The notes beneath the pieces are model-generated. The model did no database searches. It was not told the origin of the DNA and saw only the letters and a program-made list of their open reading frames with translations. A stretch of 64,000 nucleotides of DNA from Oopsacas minuta (taxonomy: Eukaryota > Porifera > Hexactinellida > Lyssacinosida > Leucopsacidae), in assembly GCA_024704765.1 (NCBI GenBank), contig JAKMXF010000222.1, positions 310,001-374,000 on the forward strand. The letters are read 5' to 3'. Every line of letters starts with the position of its first letter. Positions within the stretch are counted from its first letter, which is position 1. This document shows, piece after piece, positions 12,979-26,000 of this stretch. Position numbers and translations under genes: made by a program.

Positions 12979-13461
12979 ATGGCAGTGAACGAAGACACCT
13001 ATTCTCTGGATGGATCAGATGTTAGCGTTAGCGAATCGGAGGCAATATCAAACAAATTTCAACAAATAATCAATAGAGAATACCCCAAATTTGTTGTAAA
13101 TGTTGATTTAATACTAAAGAATATAATAAAAGAAAGTCCAGTTTATGATAAAAAGTTCAGTACAGAATGTATAGAAAAACTGAGAAAAGATAGTGATTTT
13201 TCGATAGAACCTAACGCGAAATTTGCCCAATTAAAAGTCTTGCAGGAAGAGAGAGATCAAAATATGTACGAAATCTTACAACGTACAAATATCATCTGCG
13301 AAAATACCTATGAACAAAGTAAATTTGGAGATGATGGAAAGAAGCAAGCACCATTATTCTCTAACAAAGAAGAACTTTTGAAGTATATCGTATGCAAACT
13401 CAGTACGATTAAGACAAAGGAAACGATTCCAGTTGAAGAGTTAGCATTCGAGTTTGATTAG
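12979..13461 (+). CDS. Unrecognised small acidic protein, single exon
   Basis: A 160-residue frame from ATG 12979 (MAVNEDTYSLDGSDVSVS) to TAG. An in-frame alternative start codon lies upstream at 12955, but an acceptor-like ATTAG just before the ATG suggests a spliced leader exon or 5' UTR. The protein is charged and predicted mostly helical, with a Ser/Asp-rich N terminus and a possible short coiled coil (LQEERDQNMYEILQRTN). No family recognised. The length, polar composition and steady codon use argue for a real gene. It lies downstream of the 3' end of ACAA2, on the opposite strand. Confidence 0.6.
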   Translation: MAVNEDTYSLDGSDVSVSESEAISNKFQQIINREYPKFVVNVDLILKNIIKESPVYDKKFSTECIEKLRKDSDFSIEPNAKFAQLKVLQEERDQNMYEILQRTNIICENTYEQSKFGDDGKKQAPLFSNKEELLKYIVCKLSTIKTKETIPVEELAFEFD

Positions 13462-14024
13462 AATAACAGTTTTTCAATGTAACGCATAACCAATACTATT
13501 ACTTATTAATAATTCTAGCTACATATTCTAAACTAACACTATTACTTATTATTAATCGCACTTGTTACAAATCATGAAACATGGCTATGAAGCAAGATCC
13601 ATAAAAAAGTGTGGGGACCAATGTGAAAATGTGGTAAGGTGCGAAAATCAGTGCATAATTAGACCTCTATAATCCGACAGTGCGGCAGGTTTTTGAAACG
13701 ATGCACCGCCACTGACTGTAGCTGTATTACACATAAGAAATCCAAATAGCAGATATTATATCTCATATTACTCCTAATGTCATCATATTATCAAAATTCC
13801 GAAAAAAACATATTATTGAGTAATTTAATTCCTTAATTAGTCTGATAAGCAATTCATGAAAATTTCTAGAAATTTCTCATCAAATATACCAGTGCTATTA
13901 GCAAATTTAGAAAGGAGTCTTGTTACAGCCTATAATATGCCAGTATGTAATTATTACGTATGCTACATATATGTCACCAAATATATTTAGAAAATCCTAA
14001 ATCGTTAAAAGATTCCTATTACGA

Positions 14025-17000
14025 TCAATTGACATTCTCAATCAGTACAGCAATGCCTTGTCCACCTCCAATACATGCACTCCCGATAGCAAACTTCTTC
14101 TGTCTCCTAATCAGCTGATGCACCAGATGTGTTATAATCCTACTACCAGAAGCAGCTAGAGGGTGTCCTAGTGCTATAGCGCCTCCACACATGTTGGTTT
14201 TTTCATTAGGGAGACCAAGCTCTCGAGCTACTGCTAGGTATTGAGCTGCGAACGCTTCATTTACCTACAAAACCATTAGCATATATCAATAGTTATACAG
14301 TGTAAGGAGGCAGAAATGGTGTCTCGTAGCATTGTCTAGAGCAAGGTTTCTCAAACTTTCATGGACTATGGCCACACTTTTTAAAATTTTTATACCATGA
14401 CCACACCTAGGTCGACATACTTGTTCAACTTGGGTCATGTTTGGTCATATGACCAGAGGTTGAGAAACCTTGATCTAGAGGCCTATCTGGAATTTACTCG
14501 GTGATTTGAGTCATATAGCCTTTACCTAGTGCCCTTTATGATAAAAATGTTGGTATTTTGCAAGTTTGATTGACTACTGATAATATTCGGTTGCAACTTT
14601 GGTATTTTACCATCTAGCATTCATGATACGAACATGTATTTTCTCATAATTTCAAGCAAACCACAACTCGAACTATAGTTCCGAGGTCATAAAATTTACG
14701 CGCCTGAACCTAGTGATAATTTCATAATCGTATACAAGTAACAATTAATATAGAATATTTTGTAATAAAACTGAGCTCATGGTACCCATAAGAAACCCTT
14801 AACTTCAAAATAAATTTATGATCATATTAAAATACTACATGCATAAATCCTATCACTCATACACCATATAGTATTGTGCATATATGCAAATGTTTCAAAA
14901 CATCATAGATGGCAACACGAGGTGAGTGAGGCACAGGTGTATATTAATGCCCTAGACAAAATTGTACAATATACATCATAATTAAAATGCTAAGTTCTTA
15001 AAAGTTGATATAGAAGCATAAATCAAGTAGGTTGATCACAAAAGCCTGAGAGCATAATCTAGCGATCATATAAAAAGGGATATACAGTCATGGTAGATAT
15101 TACTCGTAGTTTTATTATCTCTGGATATTACAGATGCAGCAGAGACAGTAAACTCGTTATAACAAAGTGCTTGGGACCTCGGAATCATTTCGTATAAGCA
15201 AGCAAAATCAATTACTTTCACGATGTAGGGGGTAAAGAATCACTTCGTTATAACGGGGGTCTCGTTATATCCAACTTGTTAAGACTGTATTTGCTGAACT
15301 TTTCCCTTTAACCAGATTCCATTGCATAAAATTTTCTATATATTTGAAATGCCTGTATCTAGATGGAAGAGGAAATAGCACAATTTTTAAATAAATTAGA
15401 TTTAGAAGATTATCTCAAAGACTTCACAAGTGACCAATGTCTTCATCCAGTCAAGAATATACAAGATTTTAAAGTTTATCTTGGCAAAGAAGAAGCATTA
15501 GAAGCATTAGGTCTTACTGATGTAGAGGTTAAGAGATTTATACGAATGTGTAAAGGTACAATACACGTGAGTTAGTTGGTTATAATATGGTTTTGATTAG
15601 TTAAGCATGAATAAGCACGAGTCGTACGTAGTTCACGCACAAGAAATTCAGGGTTCTATCTACTGGGGTGGTGGGGGGTGGGAGCTTCTCCCCACAAAGT
15701 TTCTAATAATGCAATATTTTCACAATTTATTACTCCACAGCCACAGGATTTATATATATTTGGAATATTGGATGATTAAATATTATTTTCTTGTTAACTC
15801 CTCATACGTAATAAGTGATCAACCTTCGTGTTATATGAATTTTCACCATACTTCCACAGTGTTCGTATAACGAGAAACTAGTGTAATTAGGTTTTAATAC
15901 AGCCAACTCCCTGTTGTTATATCGAACATGGATATACCCACTTTTCTCGAAGTCAGAAATCGTACAAAAATATTACTTCAATTGAACTCCGCTTATATCA
16001 AAGTAATAATCTCCGTCCCTTGAGCTTCGATATAACGATAGTCGATTGTCTGTCTTGTATTTCCATTTTCGAAAGTTAAACCATATTAATCAAATAGGAA
16101 ATTCGTCCAAATGATACCCATGAAGTTACAGGAGATCCAGAACAAGAGCTTGTACGGATTCGTTACAGAATTCTTTCTCCTACACACATCCAATACTGTA
16201 AGAATGATATACTACAGGTGCCAGAGAATACACCCTATTATGGCGTCATAACACAGCTATATGAACAAATCAAACCTAGTCTAGAATACGAATGTGAGAG
16301 TATTGAGCTGTACAATGAAACAGGATACCCGTTAGTAACTATACCAGCTTACTATCTATATCCTATACAATCCTGGTTATTACGTAGTGAAGATTTGGTC
16401 TTTGCTATACCCAAAGCTCTCCAGGCTCCTTCTATTATCAATAAAGGTGAAATTAAGCATATTATTTCCATACAAACTACTAATGAAGAGATTAAACTAG
16501 AAATCGAGATTAGAACAGCTGAGAAGGATAATATAGAAATCACAGGCCTGGACATCAAGCAGGCTATCTCGTTACATATACACATTCCTGTATACTGTAT
16601 ATATCTCTACTTTAGACCATCAAATCACAGATTCCCTAACCAACTTGAAGATTCAAAAACACTAACTTTAAAATCAATTAAAGAAAAGAAAACGATCGTG
16701 CTATTCGATTTATCAGAGGAATATTGGTCGCCTACGTCACTCGATACGTACTCAAGTGAACTGACCCGTCCTTGTAACATACAACCTAATGAGTATCATG
16801 TATTACATACATTCAATGCTGAGCTTATGTATTTCGCAAGGGTACTAGCTAGCAGAAGTAAAGAAGATCAATTGTTGTTTCTCGGTAGTTTAAGAAAGAT
16901 TTCATGTTCTCCACCGCTGGTGTACGCATTCCTCCTACTCTCAGAGGGGAATTATATCTCATTACCCCATAAAATCGCGATTTTAGAGGGAGTATCAACT

Positions 17001-20000
17001 GTACTCTCATTCGCGGTTGAAAACAAGAATTCAATCCTGTGTAAATTTCCTCTTTTCGCGAGATTATGCGCTTTCGTTGAAAAATCTTCAACACCAGGTG
17101 ATCGTAGCACAGAACAATATGAACATTTATATCTACCAGCCAGAACACGTAGAAGATCAACTGATGATAATATAAAACGTTTATCAATGTCATTCCCTGA
17201 TGAGCAAAAAGAAATGATAATATGGTCAAGCGTACGTAGAGTAAATCAAAAATTCAACACAAAAATAAATCTAGACAATTCTATTAATTTCCCGTATAAA
17301 CATCCAGTTGAGCTGATGTTCGACTACATGCATAACCGAATTGAAAACGGCTTAATGGTACCTTTAAACAAAGGCAAAGAGAGTGCTGTTGTATTCACGG
17401 GAGGCTCAAATGAACCCTATAAATACCTCAAATATTATTCGCCTCTTGAAGGAAAGGCGATTACATTCCATCCACACGATTTCTCAGTCGTATCGGATTC
17501 ATTAACAGAGGATCTATCACACTGTGACGTCACCAACACAGTGATAGTATTGTTAGACATATCAAATGAAATGATTAGAACAGATCTACACTCTTCGCAG
17601 GGCTTGAAAAATAAACGCACGGATAAATCTGGATGCACACAAATAGCAGCTGGCATTATACTCATAAACACGATAATAGATAGGTTAATACGCCAAGAAA
17701 CTAACTATCTACTCGGTTTATTTATCTTCTCAAATGATCGACCTGAATTAGAGTATAATCGATTCCTCGTTACTCCAACATTGAGTTATAACGATATTGT
17801 TATCGCAATGGATGCTACACTACAATTTCTAATTCGTCCTTCTATTGCTAATCAGGTTAAAACAGCTGATAATATGCTCACGGAAGGAATTGAGTACTGT
17901 AACGGGAATTATCCAAATTCTAACATAATTTGTATTACGAATCAATCAGAAGCGAATGAAACCGCGATTACGTCATCAATCAACTGTATGGTAGTTTTTG
18001 GTGGTAAAAATGGCTGTGATAAATTAAAGAAAAAACAAGTTGGTATGCTAATAAATGAAAAGAAAATAGACCTCTATATCTCTAATGAACAGGATAAAGT
18101 CATGAACTATCCATTCAGTGAGTGGAGACTTGTTGAGTACATTGATCTAATTGAAAACCATATACGTATAGCGAATAATTTCGAGTTTGCGTTACAAAGC
18201 CCGAATTTCAAAGAATTTAACGATTATGAAGAACAGCTCCAGATGTCTGGCGACAAATACATGTCTACATCAACGCCAGAGGATATAATAGCAGTTTTAA
18301 AGGAGATTACACTTTACATGCATAATCCTAATCCCTACGCTAAAATGTTTTCCAATGGATCTCTTAAAGATTGGTCGATAACATTCGATTTTCACGGTGT
18401 AATACCGAATATTGAATTGTTAATGCATTTACCATTACGTTACCCATTGGTACCGCCTAAGTTCCGTCTTCTCTGTAGAATACATCATTGTAATGTAGAT
18501 AAGCATGGATATGTGTGTCATCCTATTTTGTTTGAAGGATATCAACATGGTATAACATTACGTAAGATAATTGATGCTATCTACAACATGCTGATTACAC
18601 CAATACCTTCTCATGCAGTGCAAACGAAAGAAGTTCTATTATACTACTCTCACAGCCAAGGTGAAGTGAATGAATCAATATTCAGTTCTTCATTCGTATC
18701 AAACAAGCTAAAAGTACATAGAAGTCAATCTGCTAAGACAACCAGAGACACCAAATTGAAATGTCCTGAATACCTCACATGCTCGCTAACCAGTCGTGTA
18801 TTCGAGAACCCAGTGATAACACCTGATGGACATACATATGATCGTGATGCAATAATCCTCTACATCAATCTAAATCATAAAGATCCAATATCAGGCAATC
18901 CATTGACTGAGGAAGACTTAACTGCGAATAAGAGTATTGCGGATGGAGTTGCTAAATATAAACGCGGTGCAAGTATTGAAAAATATTGGTGGGAACAGAA
19001 ACTTTGATTTTATTATAATTAAAGAGCTTTCAACATTATATATCTTTTTGTAAATACTAACAAGATATTTATTTATTTATTTGTATCATATTTTGTATTT
19101 GGTTATTTTTTAGTTTATACAAAGATTCTGTTGAGACTGTATTTACAATTTTTCTTACAAATTGAACTTGAACATTGTGTCCTCGCTTGATTTCGTTCCA
19201 CCATAATTGCAACTAAAATCGCCAAAATTGTCCATGGGTAAATCTATGCACTTATTGGTGATAATTAAATCAATTATTCAGGAAAATATTCATTCTTGCT
19301 ATAAAATATACTAATACAGTAGAACCTCGTTAATGCGTACACCAAGGGACCGTAGAAATTTGCACTCCTTATTCGGAGTACGTATTAACCGGAGTATATC
19401 TATTGAATAACCATTGTACGGATTAAAATTGTGTAAAATTGTGTTCGTCTTATCCGGATATTCGTATTAAATGTGTTCATATTAACGAGGTTCCACTGTC
19501 GTATGTATGCCGGATATAGATATAATAAATTTCTCAAGATCGTCCGCTTTACCTACTATATGATATAATTCATTTCAAAGTGCTTAAGAAATGATGCAAG
19601 AAGTTAAGGAAAAAGAGTTGGAAATATTATTAGAATTTCTAACAGAAAACTATGTTGAAGAGCATATGACCGCTATGGTGAAAGCAGGTGTAAAGAAACT
19701 ATCACATCTGGAAGATGTTAATGCAAAATTCTTAGAAAACTTGGGAATGGGAGAGATAGCAATTAAGCGTTTTCTCAAGAATATAGAAGAAGTTTTATCC
19801 CCAAAACCTTCCATCAGGGTAATAAATTATGATACGTATCTACTGCAAAATTTGAATTTTGTTTTATTTACGAAATATTAATTAAGAATACCCAAAAAGC
19901 AAAATAAATAACTTTCAAGTTATAGGGAGTAGAGAATCTCTTCGTTATAACGAGAGTTTACTGTAATTATTATCAGATATTTTAACGTATTTCTACACTC

Positions 20001-23000
20001 ATTTCTCTATAGATTTTACCCACATCACCTAACCCTCTTTCTATCACACCAAACTCAAGAACAATAGAATATAAACTCTACCATCATGAACTCAATCCAA
20101 TGATTATTCCATTATCAAACTTCAAAGATATTACTAATGCAACATACCGCCAGTTAGTTGAGGCTATATCAAACGAGAGCATGTTATCAGCAGACCTAAC
20201 CGTCGAGTTATATACACAAGAAGGTTATCCAATGGCTTGTAACCCTGATGCGTGTATTGCTAAGCTCAGTGAGTGGAATTTACCAGATTACGGGAATATT
20301 TTGATATATGCTATACCTAGATTAACAGTGCTACAACACGCTACAGGTTATCATAATACAAATAACATTGGGAGTGACATCATAAATATTCAACATTCGG
20401 AATCGAATTATTCTTCATCAGTTAACGTGGATTGTGAAAAACATACTCTCAAGTTCTTATTAAGGCAAATTGAACAAGAAACTGGTATCCCATACTACCT
20501 AATTTCATTCAAATACAATTCTTATATCTACAGTGAAGGCAGTCCAGATCAAATTTTAAGAGAAATTGGCATTGAACATAAGAAATCGGTTTTAAACTTA
20601 ATAATTGATACGGATTATTGGGAATCTAAATGGGACAATAATTTTAATTTCAAACTATGTAAACCAACTTGGCTATCTTCACAGTCACAATTTGGTATAA
20701 GCTACTTCTATTCAATTCTATGGACAATTTCTGTAATGTATTCTCAATCAAAGTCTCAAAGTAAGAAAAATTTACTTGGATATATCCGGTTATTAACAGC
20801 ATGTCCACCGTTAGTGCATGCGTTAACCTTGCTTTTCAATAAATTCTCATTATCTCTACCACACCGAGTCGCTATACAAGAAATTTTATTCTTGCTATTC
20901 AGTAAGCTACAACCAAAATGTACTAAAGAAGCATTAGCGAAACCTTCAATTAATTCACTTGAAATAACCGAAAATTCTCACATATTCTGGACGTATTTTA
21001 TTTCCAGGGCCGTAGAAATACATGGAGAAAGTGAAGAGTTCGAATTATACGAACTCACATGTCAAGTGTCATTAAAGAAGATGAAAGAACCAGTTTCACT
21101 GAAGCATCGTAGCGGAATAATTCAAATACTTGATAGAGGAACAGTAATGAAAATGGCATTAATAGAAAATAGCATGAATATGAAACTTTTAAATGATGTT
21201 AAACGAATTATTCGGTCATTTCCAAGCTCAGATACAACTGCATTAGTTTGGAAATGTCAATCAGACGCAGCGAAAAATTCTACTTCAATCGCGAATAATA
21301 TCACGTATGAAGAATGGTTGAGTTTAATTGAATTATCTGCGAAAGATCACCAATTTTTGATCATACAATCACCGACAAAAATCAAGGATCATATGTGGTC
21401 ATCTTTTCCTTGCATTATTCCTACCGTGGGTAAGTATGTGTGTTTGTGTTTACAACGAGCCAAAGGTAGAGATAGGAAAACACCAATTCATGACGTCATC
21501 GAAGGAGATGGATCGTTAATTGATATTGATGAACATGATATGAGAATTAAAGAGGTTGGGCTTGAATGGTGCGGGACAGGAAATGCGAATTTGAGTGCGA
21601 TAACTCGTGACAACATCCGAGCTGTAACAAGAACACCTCGTGAGATTATATTAGTGCTACTAGACGTTAGTCTATCAATGGAAGAACCATCTTACCATTT
21701 CACTGATTGTTCTGAGATTAGAAAAATTGAAATGGTGCATCGAGCATTTTTAATGTTTGCAGATCGAACTAAAGCGTATAATTTCCATCATTTAATTGGG
21801 CTAGTTCCATTCGCTGCTACTCCTACGCTAGCATTTCCTCTTTCAGAATCGTTTGATGCGTTTTCGAGGAAATTAGAAAATATCCCACTTAAAGCATGTA
21901 CTGCACTATATGATGCGATATCTTTCGCGAATGAGGCGTTTAACCAATTCGCAGTGGAACATCCCCAGTATATTCAAGGTGTAAAAAAACGAATTCTATG
22001 CCTAACAGATGGTATCGACCATCACTCGCATATAACAAACGAACAAGCTCTCCAACTATTAATTGACAATGATATAATAATGGATTTGATATTATTATGT
22101 GAGGGAGAAGATTTTCTATGTGGAGAGGGAGCACATCATCTAGCTAAGCTAAGCGGTGGTTATTCATTCTATCCAACGAACGAAACTGATTTCAATAAAC
22201 TTCTTGAATTAGAAACATTAATCAGTCTACAATGTAGAAAAGAAATCATTCCATTTTTCAAAAAAGGTGAGACTGTCGATATAAAATGCACGGAGTTTCC
22301 ATCTTGTGATTATGAACCTCAGTACGCGATTCCAGAAGCAGCTGAACTTAAAGTTGAAATGAGTGAAAAATGTTTAAGTAGAATTATTCAAGAGAGAAAA
22401 CTTTTAACTGAACAAGTTTGGAGGGGTAAAAAGATACATATACTACAACAACTGGCTTATTTCCATCAAAATAAAGATATAAACATTCCTCTTAACGTAT
22501 TTCCCTGTGTAGAGGATATTACATTTTGGCAGGTATTATTCGAAGGACCTGATAATTCGCCTTATAAGGGCGGTGTATTTCGGCTATATGTAGATTTCGA
22601 AGGCGAATATCCTATTAAACCTCCTAAAGTGCGGTTTTTAACACCAATTTATCATTGTAATATAAACAGTGTAGGGAGAGTGTGTCATGCAATTTTAGAT
22701 CAATTTTATGCATCGAATGTTAAAGTACGAGATATTTTATATTATGTCTTCCACCTATTATCTGATCCAGAACCTGACGACCCGTTGAACGCAATTCAAG
22801 CTGACGAACTCAAACATAGCCCAGATATGTATTACAAAAAAGCTACAGAACATACTCGATTATTCGCAACACAAAAAACTATGACTGAATTGAGAATCGA
22901 ATTATTAGGTGGAGAGGAAATAGTTGATAAATATAAAGCAGAAGCTACTTTAATATGTCCTTTAAGCTTAGAACTATTTCAGGATCCTGTTATCACTAAT

Positions 23001-26000
23001 ACAGAAGGATTAACTTATGAGAGGAAATATATTGAAGAATATATTGATGAAAATCATTGTGATCCTATTACGCGTTCTGTTCTAGAAAAATCCAATCTTG
23101 TAGCTAATTTAGCTATAGCTAAACAGGCTGGTAGAGTAAGAACTGAGTTCGAAGATCTGTCCAAATGAATGTATTATATGTATTAATTTCGGAATTTTAT
23201 TTTGTATAATTACTCATTTTATAATTTATAAGCTCGATTGTTGTCTATTTATTTGTTTGGATATTGAATAATTGTTGTAATGCAGTTGCAAAACTAAAAG
23301 AAATCTGCATAATCTGTATTAACCAGTGTCGGATTATGCAGGTTCACTGTATGAAATATTGTTAAAACAGGTTAATTATAAACAACTCACATCTAATATA
23401 TCGATATCCTCTAGTGTTTTTCCAGACTTTTTGAGTACTCCTCTAATAGCTGGTGCTGGGCCTATTCCCATAATGCTAGGTTCTACTCCTGCAACATCTG
23501 CACATACAACTCTAGCTAGTGGTTTTAAGTTGTGTTTCTTAACTGCTTCCTCACTGGCTACAATGACAGCACCTGCTCCATCACAAATACCCTATACAAT
23601 AGTGTGTTATCATCATTTATTTTATTTTACACAATTAAATACAAACACAGTTCATCGATATACAGTAGAATCGGTTAGTACGTGCTTTCCTCCAAAATTG
23701 TTTTTTTTCTGCTTGTACTAATCGTACAGGAAAATATTCGGATAAGTTGTACTACTTTTTGTTTCCCGATAGGCTGCGAGGGGGTAAGTTTGCGGATTCC
23801 AACCTTTCCGCTCGTGGACCCCCTGCTGTCGTCCGCGGACCTCAGGTTGGGAACCGCTGGGGCAAGTCTTATCCGAATTCTACTGTACCTCTTAATATGA
23901 TGATTAAAATTCTTAGTCCATAGTATATAAGAATGATCAGCTGATCAGTTGAAATTAATATTAGAATTGATAAGCTATATATGACCAAAACTAATGAAGC
24001 ATATAATAAATTATAATAGATTTTCTGAGAGAGAATGGCAACTGAAGCAAATCCTCGGGGAAAAGAAATATACAAGTACTCTGCACCATGGCCTGTATAT
24101 GCAATGAATTGGTCCTTTAGACCAGACCACAGATATCGTCTTGCAGTTGGTAGTTTCGTAGAAGAGTATAGTAACAAAATACAGATTGTTTCTCTCTCAA
24201 ATGAAACTGGAGAATTTGAAGTTAAATACCAGTTCGATCATCCTTACCCCTCCACCCGGATAAACTGGATACCGGATCCCACGGGACAGATGCCGGATAT
24301 TCTAGCAACATCCGGTGATTACCTACGTATATGGCGTGTCAATAGCTCTGAGGTAAAACTAGAAACTTTATTGAATAATAACAAAACTTCAGAATTCTGC
24401 GCTCCATTAACTTCGTTCGATTGGAATGAAGTAGATCCTCAACTAATCGGCACATGTAGTATTGACACTACCTGTACAATATGGTCGATAGAAACCGCAC
24501 AAGTTGTAAGTCGCACTAAGCCTACTCAACTAACTGGTACAATTAAAACACAGCTGATCGCTCATGATAAAGAAGTATACGATATTTCATTCTCGAAATC
24601 TGACAAAGGTCGCGATCTGTTCATTTCCTGCGGTGCGGATGGTTCAATACGTTTGTTCGATCTGCGAAATTTAGAGCATTCAACTATAATATACGAGGAT
24701 CAACAACACAAAGCATTGCTAAGACTGGCCTGGAACAAACAAGATACAAACTATATAAGCGCTATAGCGATAGATAGTACTGAAGTGAACCTAATTGACA
24801 TACGTGCACCAGGAACACCTGTAGGAGTACTACAGAATCACCAATCGCAACTTAATGGTATATCATGGGCACCACACTCTTCTTGTCATATATGCACAGC
24901 TGCTGATGACAAAAAGGCGTTAATCTGGGATATCCAAAATCTATCACGGCCTATTGAAGATCCTTTGCTTGCTTACCAAGCTGATGGAGAAATTAATCAA
25001 GTACATTGGTCTACACTGCATCCAGATTGGATAGCGATCTGCTACAAATCTAACCTAGAGATATTGAGGGTGTAATGGAATGCATCCTATCTCAAACCCC
25101 CAAGCTCTCAAAATTTCACCAAACATTTGATAATGCTATGCTAATTTATTGTGAGATTAGTTGTTTATTTGTGTTTTCTAACTAAATTGGGCTTTGCCTA
25201 TACATCCACCATCCATATTCTACTAAACACTTCTTTCATTAAAAAACTTAACATTAACTATTAATCTTCCTAGTTTCTTATTTTGCTGATCTGACGTTTA
25301 CTACGAATATAGATTTTTACTAAATAAAACAATGGTTTTTGAATGGATTACCTACACTCATAACACACAACCTATATTCTACCAAATAGTCCTAATTATA
25401 GGCTCATTCAAATGCGTTGTAACACTACTCAACTTCCTATACTGGCTACTAACATCACTATACATATTCTACTTATCCTCACCACCTGATTTAAAGAAGA
25501 CAGGTGAATGGGCAGTTGTAACAGGTTGTACTGACGGTATTGGGAAGGGATACACGGAGAAATTAGCTAGCTATGGACTGAATATAGTTTTGATGAGTAG
25601 ATCACAAGAAAAACTCGAAAAAACAATCAGCATATCTTATAGAAAAATATCAAATTAAAACTATTATCATTAAGATAGATTTCGGTACAGCAAGCAAAGA
25701 ACTCAACCAATCAATCGAACTGATACTTACTCAACTAGATATTGGCGTGCTTGTAAACAACGTAGGAATGGTAGTGGAATATCCTATATTCTTCTGTGAT
25801 AAAGACAATACGTTAACAGATATAGAAACAATGCTTAATGTATGTTGTAGATCTTTCATAAAAATTACTCACATGGTTTTACCTAGCATGCTAGAACGAA
25901 ATAGAGGAGTTATCATAAATATTGCATCTGGTGCTGGACTACAACCTATTCCACTTCTAAGTATATACTCAGCATGCAAAGCATTAATGAAGACAGCTTC

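Noticed and set aside
15607-15870. 87-residue ORF between exons 1 and 2 of the first E2/U-box gene
   Set aside because: It lies in the intron, is AT-driven and has no coding features.
16199-16217. Apparent 19-base intron (GTAAGA...CTACAG) in the first E2/U-box gene
   Set aside because: Far too short to be spliced, and the frame reads straight through.
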